Below are positions 15,477 to 26,200 of a stretch of DNA of 47,857 bases, one piece after another. The first letter of the stretch is position 1. Each line of letters starts with the position of its first letter. Source of the stretch: Methylomonas rosea (GTDB lineage: Bacteria; Pseudomonadota; Gammaproteobacteria; Methylococcales; Methylomonadaceae); assembly GCF_024505055.1 (NCBI RefSeq), contig NZ_JANIBL010000037.1:1-47857 (forward strand). The letters run 5' to 3'. The translations under genes and the position numbers were made by a program. The notes under the pieces were generated by a model. It was not told the DNA's origin. It searched no databases and worked only from the letters and a program-made list of their open reading frames with translations.

Positions 15477-16159
15477 GCCAATATGCAGTTCAACTGCAGG
15501 TGCGCGTAGTTCTGAATTTCTTGCCAAAATAACCAGTGCTGTCCGGATGTTTTTCAAGCCCAAGTTCACTGGCTGCTGATTTTATAGCCTAGATAGTCAT
15601 GCTCCGATCCTGGACATATTCAACGAATTGAATGTTCAGTGCTGAGGGATTCGAGTCGGTGAAACGTCTTACTTAGAATTCAACATGCCTAACGTTTGGG
15701 GTTACGACGGAAATGCCTAACCGAAAAAGCCCAACAAAAAAGCAAAGCCAATCACACAAGCGTGGTTCGTTAGGCCAAAAACCGTGACTTGTCTCAAAGA
15801 TATTTTAAATAAATGGCCGCTGATTGGACTTTTGGACAGGCGTAGCCTAAAAAGCTTTCCTGGATAATGCGCTAACGCGGATTGTTACCGGCAACAACGG
15901 GCTGGCCCGATAAAACACAACCGCAACCCACTTAAGCCTCTAACTACATTTTATGGAACCGGTTATCAACAGGGAGCGTGCTTGCCAGACTCTTACCCGC
16001 CTTTGCACGATATATTCTGCTTCTTTCGGAAGTGGTGACGCTTTGGATGTCGACGGGTATAACCGAGATTAATATGAAATTGCATACGACGGCAAAAGCA
16101 TCCATACGGTGCGGCTGCTTCTTTCGCCTTACGGCCTTGCCAATTACTGAGATTAAGAT
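15477..16159. other. 683-nt region without a recognisable gene
   Basis: No frame with coding character is visible; a 66-codon frame at 15978-16178 has an implausible composition and was rejected. Small symmetric sequences include GCAGTTCAACTGC (15485-15497) and the widely spaced pair GCCTAACG (15687-15694) / CGTTAGGC (15768-15775). The region must contain the promoter of the 16160 gene, but no clear -35/-10 or -24/-12 pair was found. Confidence 0.6.
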
Positions 16160-17248
16160 ATGGGTTGGGAACTTTTAAATTTGTTTATCGCCCCGGGGAC
16201 CCTGCGGTTGATCGTCTGGGCAGTGGCGATAGGCGGTGTCGCTACTTTTTTGGTTGTGCTGTGGTTAAGCGTTTCGGCCGCCCGGCGCAATATCGCCAAC
16301 CCTAAGCTCCGACACCTGGCGATGGGCGTGTTGTTGCTGATATTCCTGGTGCCGGTGGCTTACAAGCTCTATCAAAACTACCAAAGACACCAACTGATTG
16401 AAACTCAGCGCGCCGCCAAACGCACCACGATGGCTAAGGCGCTGGAGCGTTATCACGAACTGTGTAAAGGCGCCGGTGAGAAGATTTACCGGACGGTTGA
16501 CGATGTCGACGGTGTGTTTTTGATGAAGCTCGAGTTCGATGAAAATTCCGGCATCAGTCAGTACAGCAACGATGCCAAGAGTCCTTATGAAAGCTTGGGG
16601 GATTTCGACAGAAGTGGGCTCTATAAAAACAGCCATGAGACCGGCTATATGAGCTTCGACGGCTACATAGCATCATTTTTACGGGACAAAGCGATTTCCG
16701 ACCGGTCGACAATTGAAGATGTCAAAAACATCAAACCATTACCGGCATTCCGCTACGTCGAAGCCATCGATCCGGCAGACCACCAACGCTACCGCTATAC
16801 CGGCAGCTGGCAAAAAGTCGATACGAATGATTGGAATAAATGGAGCAAACTGATTGATCAATGGGGATACATCCCCCGAGAGATGCTGGAACCGGTTAAT
16901 TGGATAGACAGCGTCCGAGTCCAATTCGTATTGAGCCGCGAACCTGCCGGCAATCCCCCGCCGCGTTATGGCGTGACCTACGACGATCTGGAAACCCCTG
17001 AAGAACGCAAGATGTGGATCGCCGGCAGTGCCTTGAAAGTGATCGATCTTGAAACCGGCGAATTGCTGGGCCAGCGCATCGGTTATTTGCATGATCGCGG
17101 CGGCGGCAGCGCGGCCGCATACCGGCAGCCTTGGTCATTTGCAAAAACAGAACGAGGCTGGTCGTGTCCTGCACAAAGAGTGGTAGGACATTCCAAGCAT
17201 GATTTCATATTAAAAATATTACATCCCAGATCAGGAGAAAGCCAATGA
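16160..17248 (+). CDS. Two-helix membrane protein of unknown function, coupled to the RTX lipase gene
   Basis: The 362-residue product has two hydrophobic helices (~17-38 and ~50-67). A basic segment and a ~290-residue soluble domain follow, with the motifs KIYRTVDDVDGVFLMKL, FRYVEAIDPADHQRYRYTG, PPPRYGVTYDDLETPEER and WIAGSALKVIDLETGELLGQRIGY. I recall similar proteins beside lipase genes but no assigned function. Two cysteines (in ELCKGAG and SCPAQ) lie in the soluble part. Its stop overlaps the RTX start (ATGA, 17245-17248), and the RTX ribosome binding site AGGAGA (17233-17238) lies inside this gene, so the two are made together. Possible roles are chaperone, foldase or immunity/partner protein for the lipase domain; none is demonstrated. 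Confidence 0.75.
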   Translation: MGWELLNLFIAPGTLRLIVWAVAIGGVATFLVVLWLSVSAARRNIANPKLRHLAMGVLLLIFLVPVAYKLYQNYQRHQLIETQRAAKRTTMAKALERYHELCKGAGEKIYRTVDDVDGVFLMKLEFDENSGISQYSNDAKSPYESLGDFDRSGLYKNSHETGYMSFDGYIASFLRDKAISDRSTIEDVKNIKPLPAFRYVEAIDPADHQRYRYTGSWQKVDTNDWNKWSKLIDQWGYIPREMLEPVNWIDSVRVQFVLSREPAGNPPPRYGVTYDDLETPEERKMWIAGSALKVIDLETGELLGQRIGYLHDRGGGSAAAYRQPWSFAKTERGWSCPAQRVVGHSKHDFILKILHPRSGESQ

Positions 17249-20200
17249 CCGCATCGCCAATAACGACGTATTTGAAATATATGCAACTGCAAGTAGTTGC
17301 AGAGGCATTTTTAACCGATCAGTTTGGAAATATCTATTTACCAGGTTCTGACGAACTTAATCAGGCGTTGAAAGAAGGCAATAAACACACCAGCATACTC
17401 ACCGAAACTGAAATCAAGGATTTCAAAACCAACTGGAATGTCCTGGCCCAACAAGCCAACACCGACACCGGCTTCAGCGGCACGCTGTTCCAAAGCAAGG
17501 ATACTGCCAACGAATACGTCATCTCCTTCCGCAGCACCGAATTCGTCGACGACAACATCCGCGACAGTTTCGGCACCAATAATTCGATCAGCGATTACGG
17601 CTGGGCCTTCGGTCAGATCAGCGACATGATGAAATGGTTCGAAGGCTTGAATTTACCTGCCGATGCGCATGTCACCCTCACCGGCTATTCCTTGGGCGGC
17701 CACTTGGCCACCGCCTTTGCGATGTTGGCCCAGGAACGAAATTTGCCGATTACAATCGACCATGCCTATCTGTTCAACTCAGCCGGCACAGGGGGCTTAA
17801 ACAATGGCGCCAGTCTCAGCCAAGTCATGCAGACTTTCGATCAACTGTGGCAAGACGGCCATCCTGACAATGCCGTGCTGGCCGAGAAAATCGGATTAAG
17901 GCCCGATTTGTACGCCAAAGCGCTTACCGCCGCTGACAATGTCATACAAGAATGGCACCGGGTTACAGACTTGCACAGCAGCGCAGGTCAAGCCAACCAA
18001 TCGCCTTTAGGCGTGATGGGCGATTGGCGGTTTCATTTTGCCATGCTATTGGCTCAGGAAGGTGCGACCACCGGCGCGCCGCTGGGCGGCTCCGTGCCTT
18101 TTACGGATGTGTTACAAGGCAATCCGAACTTGTCGGATAAAATGACCGAAGTGGCGGGCTCAGGATTTTCGGCCGTGGCCGTCAGCGGTTATCGGCATAC
18201 CACCGATCAAGCCATTGTTCAGATCGAAGATCAACCCTTGTTGCGAGGCACGCCCGAACACGCTGCCGACTTGATCGATAACTTCCACTTGAATTTGAAA
18301 CTTTTGACCTTGACCGATAAGTGGGACGTCAACGATTTCGGCGATACGCACAGCCTGGTGTTGATGATTGATTCGTTGACGGTGATGGATACCTTCGCGG
18401 CGCTCGATTCCAATATCACTCTGGAACAATTGAACAGCCTGATCCAATCGGCCAACAACCGTAATACCGAAACTTTATTGGGTACGCAAGGCAAATCCGA
18501 AGGCGACACCTTGGAGATTTTGGTCGATAAGTTATCCAAAGCCATTCTCGGTAAGGACCCAAAGTTGAGCAATGCTAGTTACACCGACGACGCGACCGGC
18601 GCCACGGTTAACATCACCGACGGCAATTCCTGGGCAAACATTGCTTCGCGCAATGCTCTGCATCAGAAATTGGCGGACATTAGACAAGAAATAACCTTAC
18701 TGACAGCGGCAGGTAAGAGTTTCGCTTTGACCGTGCTAAGCGACGCGGATACCTCCGGCATCATAAGCAAAGCGTCTCAAAACGATGCCGAAGGCTTGGC
18801 CTACCGTTTTGCATTGGTCGAACTCAATCCTTTCATCGTGACCGGCCTCGATTATGCATCGGCAAATGCAAACGGCGAGCTGGATTTGTATAACCCGGCC
18901 AATGGTACCGGCGAGCTTACCGAGCAGTATCTTAGAGACCGAGCCGCGATGCTGGATTGGAAACTCAAATACGACGGTGGTAAACACGATTACAACGATT
19001 TGATTGCAGCCAATTTCCTATCCGCAGTCACTCTAGTAACAGCGAGCAATCCGTTCATTCCTAGCGCCTATTTAGCGAGTGAGGCTTTCAAACTTTATAA
19101 GGATAAATCCTATAGCGATGCATGGGATAGCCTGCAACTTTCAGGTAATTGGACTTATACCGACAATGCCTCGATTGTCGATGGCGAGCCGCTAAAACTT
19201 GTCATTGACGACTTAAATTTATTCTCGGACGATCATCAAATCGTTTTCGGTTCAAAGAACGCAGAGCAACTTTTCGGTAGCGATGCCGTTGACAGGCTAT
19301 ACGGCGGCGGGGGCGACGACCTAATCACCGGCGGCAAGGGCAACGACTACCTGGAAGGCGGTACTGGCAGCGACATCTACGCCTTCATCGCCGGCGATGG
19401 CATGGACACCGTCCTGGACACCGATGGCCTAGGCAAAATTACCCTGGATGGGATTCAGGCCAAGGGCCAGACCGGTATCGATGCCAGCCAATGGCTGCAT
19501 GCCGGTAACACGTGGAACGATCTCCAGCACAACATCGGTTATAACCTGGTAGTTCATGCCAATGGCACCCAGGACTTATTGATCGCCACGGCAAGTAATA
19601 CCTTAATCGTCAAAAACTGGGCCGAAGGCGAATTGGGCATTAGTCTCGGCGCGGGTCAAGTACCCACTACGCCAAATGGTTTAAAGCTGTCCGGCGACCT
19701 CAAACCCCTAGACCAAGACCCCAACACCGCTGGCATTCAGATTGGCACCGATGCCCTGGGTAACGTCATCGTTGGTGCAGAAGCCGATCCCGGCCGAGAA
19801 GATACCTTGTACGACGACACCGGCAACGACTTGCTGCAAGGCCTGGGCGGCAGCGACATCCTGCTAGCCAATCGCGGCGGCGACAATCAACTCTACGCTG
19901 ATCAACAACAAGACTTCCAAACTCTATACAACCAAGGCCAATCCGCAACGGGAACCGGACAACGTGGCGACTTGTTGAGCAGCGGTGCAGGTAGCGATCA
20001 ACTCTACGGCAGCAATGGCCGAGACGCCCTGGCCGGCGGGGACGGCGCGGATATTTTGCTCGGTGGCGGCGACGACGATTTGCTCTACGGCGATGGCGGT
20101 ATCGCCAATGCGAGCGGCGCTTGGTCCGTGACCAGTATTGCCGAGCTGGACGAAGACGGAGTGACCCATCACCGCCAGCAACTCAACGGGGCCGTCGTTC

Positions 20201-23200
20201 AGGCGGCGGCACTGGGCGGTAACGATATTTTGTACGGCGGCAGCGGCAACGATTTATTGGATGGCGGCAAGGGCAACGACGTATTGGACGGTGGCGCCGG
20301 CCGCGACATCCTGCAAGGCGGCACAGGCAACGACGTGCTCTACGCCGACGAACAAAACGCCGAATCCGTTCTCGGCTCGGTCCCGGCCGACCGCCTGGGC
20401 GACTTCCTCAGCGGCGGCAGCGGCGACGATATGACGATCGGCGGCGGTCGTTCCGATGCCTTGATGGGCGGCGAAGGCAGCGACTGGCTGGAAGGCGGCG
20501 CCGGTAACGACATTATCTTCGCCGATGCGGATTTCATAACGAATACCAACGACTGGACGTTCAAAAACACCGACCAAACCTACCCGGCCGCCGACGAAAC
20601 CTCGCCGACTTGGAATATCGGCACAGGATTGAGTCCGGTGACCGGTCTATTGGATACCGGTCTGGGCGGAGACGACATCGTCTACGGCGGCGACGGCGGC
20701 GACTGGGTCATGGGCGGGCGCGGTGACGACGTCATTTACGGCGAGAACGGCATGGACTCCCTCGACGGCGGCGCCGGTAACGATACGGTCTACGGCGGTG
20801 CCGACGACGATGGCTTGGACGGCGACCTGAACTCCAGTCCGGACCAACACGGTGACGACTACCTGGATTTGGGGGATGGGCAAATCCAACAATTCGCTCG
20901 CGGTGGTGGTGGCAGCGATACCATTATGGGTGGCAATACTAACGACATCATCGAAGGCGACGATATGCGTGTGGGCTACACCGCCTATTATCACGGCAAT
21001 GACTTCATCGATGCCAAGGGCGGTAACGATACCGTTTTTGGCGAAGGCGGTGCCGATACGATTTATGGCGGTTCGGGAAATGACTATCTACAAGGGGATG
21101 CCGAAGGTATTGATAGCCAATATCAAGGCAATGACCAATTATTCGGCGAAGAAGGTGACGACACCTTGATCGGTGACAGTGGCGATGATTTACTCGATGG
21201 CGGTGCCGATAACGACACTTTACTCGGCGGCGCAGGCAACGATACGCTTACCGGCGGCGCCGGTGTGGATTATTTCGATGGCGGTGCAGGCGACGACACT
21301 TACTCGGATCTCACTGCGGAGGACGTGATCTTTGACAACCAAGGCAGCGACACTATCGAACTGTTAGGTGCAAACGGGCTGGCTGCGACAGGCGCCCTCA
21401 GCAAAACCGGAAACTCAAGCTTGGCCGTCAAGCTGGATAACGGCGACGTGCTGAACCTGGCCAATGTGTTTTACGGTACCCATTACAACTTAAAATTTGC
21501 AAATAACGCGATCATTGATCTTGAGGCCATGATTGGCAACACCCTCACCACTGCCGTTTCGCTGGGGCTGGACGACAACGGCGGGCGCTTATACGGCGGT
21601 GCTGGCAACGACACACTCCACGGCGGTGCGGGCAACGACGCACTCAGCGGCGCTTTGGGTGCCGACAAACTCTATGGCTACGCAGGCGATGACACCCTGA
21701 ACGGTGGGGCCGGCAACGACATCCTGTATGGTGGCGACGGTGACGACACCTTGATCGGCGGCGCGGGCCAGGACTTGCTGCTGGGTGGTGCCGGTAACGA
21801 CGTGTATCAACTGGATACCAATGCCGCTCCCGATCTGATTACCGATAGCCAAGGCCAAAATCTGATCCGTTTCGGCACCGACCTCGACCGGGCTCAGTTA
21901 AATGTTGCGGTTGTTACTATTGCCGGCCAAGCCGCGCTGACCTTGAAAGTGGCCGGCGTCGAACTGGCCACCCTCACCCAAGGACTGACGACATACCGCT
22001 TCGAATTTGCCGACGGCAGCCAAATGAGTGCGGAGGAATTCGTGTTGAATTTTCGCACCGATATCGTCACCCAAACCGGCGATGACAGCGATAACACTTT
22101 GTTCGGCGGACGCGCTGCCGACAGTCTTTCCGGCAATGCCGGCAACGACACACTGTGGGGCGGTGCCGACAACGACCAATTGCTCGGCGGCTTGGGGTCC
22201 GACGACTACCACTATCGACTGGGCGACGGCCACGACATCATTCAAGAAACCGATGGCGCCAATGCCGGCCAAAGCTCGCAAGACCGCGTCGTGTTCGGTC
22301 CCGGCATTGAGGTAAGCGACGTGGTCTTTAGCCACCGGGCCAATGGAGATTTGTCGCTCAGCGTCGCCGGCCTGGCCGATGCCATCACCGTGGTCGGCTG
22401 GTATGCGGATCCCGCTCAGCGCGTGGAAAATTTCGTGTTTGCCGATGGCCAGCAAGTCAATGCCGATAGTCTGCTGGCACTGCCGTTAGCGCCGCAGCTT
22501 GGCGGTGCCGACGATGACAGTTTGGTCGGGAGTGCGTTTCGCGACATTCTGCGAGGCGGCAACGGCAACGATCTGTTGGCTGGTAACGGCGGCAACGACG
22601 AACTGTATGGCGAAACGGGTACGGATAGCTACGTGTTTGCCATGAACAGCGGCGCAGATCAAATATTCGAAGTGGCCGGCGAAACCTCTATCATCGAACT
22701 TAACGATTACGATTTATCGCGTTTGGCCGGTACCCGCGTCGGCGACGACTTATTACTGAGCGTCAGCGGTGCCGGCGACAGCATGATCTTGAAAGATTTT
22801 TATACGCAAAATCACGATTGGCAAGTTAAAACACAGTCAGGTACATCGCTTAGCGTTGCCGAGCTGCTATCCAACAACGCAGCCTATCTGGCCAGTCGTA
22901 GTGAGATGGAAGCGTTGCAGGACCATTGGCTCGCGGATGTTCGAGATAGCGTCACTCAGGCGCAAAAAGCGGCAGGTATCGTAACCACCTCCGGAGAGAT
23001 GTCTTTTCAATTTGACATTAGCCAAACGGTGACCAGTTATGCGCGGGCCAACGGTTACGGCGGATGGGTTCCGTCGAATGAGGCTAGCTACACATTTAAT
23101 CGGCCGGCAGTGGCGATTGGTGGCGTCAATTTTATACCTTATGTAAGCGACAGCGCCAATATTACCTATGAAGTCGGTTCATCTGCTTCCATTGTTAAGA

Positions 23201-26200
23201 ACTTAATCGTCGACTGGAGCGGGCCGGAAGTGGCTTCAAGCTCACGCGTTTACTCCTCGACAACCGGACACTATCTGTACACTACGGAGCAATTAGTTAG
23301 TCTTATTCTATCGCTAGGGGTTAGCGGTATGGAAAATCCTTATGTGTTTACCGAAACCCCGCTGTATACCGCCACCACCACGACGACCCACTATACCGGC
23401 ACGGTACGGTCGATGACGCCCGCGGACGGTACGGGTTACAGTGCCGACAATGTTCAGGCGCAAAACTTTTTCCAACTGGGTAACTATCCGACTACGCTGT
23501 CCATGTCCGTAGCGAACTCGGCTATCATCATCGACCAGGTCACGGCAGGCGATAGTGATAACACCATTCGATATTCGGGCGACTTAGGCATTGTGCAAGG
23601 CGGGGCCGGCAATGACACCATTCGGGTATATGGTTATGGTGTTTCGATTGGCAATCAGTCGTTCAGTAGCCAACTTTTCTTGGATGGTGGTGTGGGTAAC
23701 GATTTGATTGTCGGTGGTTTCGGTAGAGATACCATCGTCGGCGGCAGAGGCGACGACACGCTACGCGGTGAAACCGGCGATGATCGTTACTACTTTCTCG
23801 CAGGCGACACCGGCACCGATCTGGTGTATGACGTGGGCTATGGTGGCCCGGTAGAAAATGACACCGTAGTGTTCGGTGAAGGTATCACACTGGCCGATCT
23901 TAGTTTCTCTTGGGGCAGCGAAGCATTGCCAGGCTATACCTACGGTAGTTACAACGAATCGCGCGTCCGGATGTTTCAAACCTTGGACGTCACCTGGCAA
24001 CCCGGCTCGGTAGCCAGAATAGTCATGCCCACACCATTTCTCAATAGTGGCGGAGACACCGTTGTCAGCAACGATTGGGAGCAAACCGGCATCGAGTATT
24101 TTGAGTTTGCCGATGGCAGCCGCATGAGAATGACGCAAATGTTGGCGTCTGCCAATGTGCCGGTTCGACCTACTCTGGGCCGTCCAGGTGACAATATTGT
24201 GGTGGGTACGGTGGGCGCTGACGAGCTGCAAGGATTATCAGGGGCCGACGATTTGTATGGTGGGTTTGGCGCGGATACGCTAATTGGCAACGCCAGCGAC
24301 GATTGGCTGTTCGGCGGAGCCGGTGATGACCGCCTGGAGGGTGGGATTGGTGATGACAGCTATTACTTTCTTGCGGATGAAGTCGGGACAGATTTGCTGT
24401 ATGACTTGGGGTACGGTGGATACAGTAGCGGCGGTTACGGCGGTGATTATGGAGGAAGTTATGGCGGCGGTTATGGAGGAAGCTATGGCGGTGACTATGG
24501 TGGAGATTATGGCGGAAATAACGATACTGTTGTGTTCGGTGACGGTGTCAGTCTATCTAACTTCAATTTTGCTTGGAACGAGGAGGCATTGATCTCGGCG
24601 GTTGATGGCGGCACTCAGTGGTATCAAACCTTGGATATTACCTGGCAACCGAATTCTACCGTCAGAATTGTCATACCGCGCGCCGATAGAAACGACGCCG
24701 AGCAGATAGGCATTGAATACTTCAAATTTGCCGATGGTAGTCAGATGACAATGGCACAAATGCTGTCGCTAGCCGGACCATCCCCTGAACATAGCCCCCT
24801 CATTAACACCCCGTTGGCCGATCAAGTGGCTACGGAAGATATGCCTTTTTCTTACACTATTCCACAGAATGCATTTGTCGATCTCGATGCCGGAGACAGC
24901 TTGCGCTATAGCTATGATGGCTGGCCTGGGTGGTTGAATTTTGATCCGGAAACCTTGACCTTTAGCGGAACACCGCCTTTTAGCGGCGCTACGGATCTTT
25001 ACTCACCCAGCGATTGGTGGAACGTTAAAGTTACTGCCACTGATCGATTCGGCGCATCGATCAGCAATAGCTTTATGTTAACCGCAAATCCTATTAATAA
25101 AGTCACGGGGACCACGAGCAGCGACAGTCTGTTGGGAACGGCTCTGGCCGATGAATTAATCGGTCTGGTCGGATCCGATCAACTGGATGGCGGATCAGGC
25201 ACCGATAAGCTGATCGGTGGTTTAGGTGACGATATATTAAATGGTGGAGCCGGTGACGATCTGCTTTACGGTGGTGATATAGAAGACAGTGCGATGGCCA
25301 CACCGATCACTCAGTTAGTCATCAATGCCAAGGCTAGTTTACTGAACGACGGAGTCGGTGCGCGGATGGATGTGTATATCGATGGCCTACTTAAAACCAG
25401 CTTTAGTGTCACCAATACCCAAAACTATCAAGCCTACACGGTAGACCCGGCATTGCTGGGTGTCGAAGGACACCGGATCGAGGTGGCTTTCAGCAACGAT
25501 AGCGCCATTGCGGGCACGCCGGCGCAAGACCGCAATCTGTTTGTGAGCGGTATTGTTCTGAATGGCGTCGCCATTGCCACCACTGCCGCCGGCGTTTATT
25601 ACGACATTGGCGCTGGGACCACGGCGCTGGACGGTCAAAACTTGTTGGCCGGTCAAGTGACAATGCCGTGGAACGGTGCTTTGCGCTTCAATCTGGATGG
25701 CAACGACCGGCTGGATGGCGGCATAGGCGCGGACACCATGATAGGCGGATTCGGGAACGATATATACATCGTTGACGATGTTGCCGATGTAATCGATGAA
25801 CATATCGACAGCGGTATAGATATGGTGCAGAGCACCATAGACTATGACTTGAAAAACGCCGCTAATGTTGAAAACCTTATGCTGGTGGGAGCAGATGCGC
25901 TAGATGGCACCGGTAATGCACTAAACAATACCCTCTTTGGCAGCATGGCTGGCAATTGGCTGGACGGTGATCTGGGGGTTGATCGCATGGTCGGAGGTCA
26001 AGGCAATGACTACTATATGGTCGACAACATCGGCGATGTCGTCGTGGAAAACAGCGGCGAAGGCACCGATACCGTGTTGTCAGAGGTGAGTTACAGCTTG
26101 TCCGCCAACGTCGAAAATCTTTCCTTGACCGGCACTGCCGCAATTAATGCGACCGGCAATATGCTGAACAATATCCTGGAAGGCAACGTCGGCAACAACA

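Noticed and set aside
15687..15775. Integron attC-like pair GCCTAAC ... GTTAGGC (89 nt apart)
   Set aside because: The outer boxes fit RYYYAAC/GTTRRRY, but the inner arms beyond the first 8 bp do not pair, so no L''/L' boxes can be drawn; no integrase or cassette is nearby.
15978..16178. 66-codon plus-strand frame upstream of the RTX locus
   Set aside because: Amino-acid composition is not protein-like, there is no ribosome binding site, and it overlaps the start of the real gene at 16160.
21898..22455. 185-codon minus-strand frame and many similar ones opposite the RTX gene
   Set aside because: Gly-Asp-rich RTX codons leave the complementary frames open (Val/Ala/Ile-rich shadows); no start signals or families.
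20000..22650. Regular short repeats that could be mistaken for a CRISPR or satellite array
   Set aside because: They are in-frame 27-nt units encoding GGxGxDxLx calcium-binding nonapeptides; spacing has no CRISPR-like spacer pattern.
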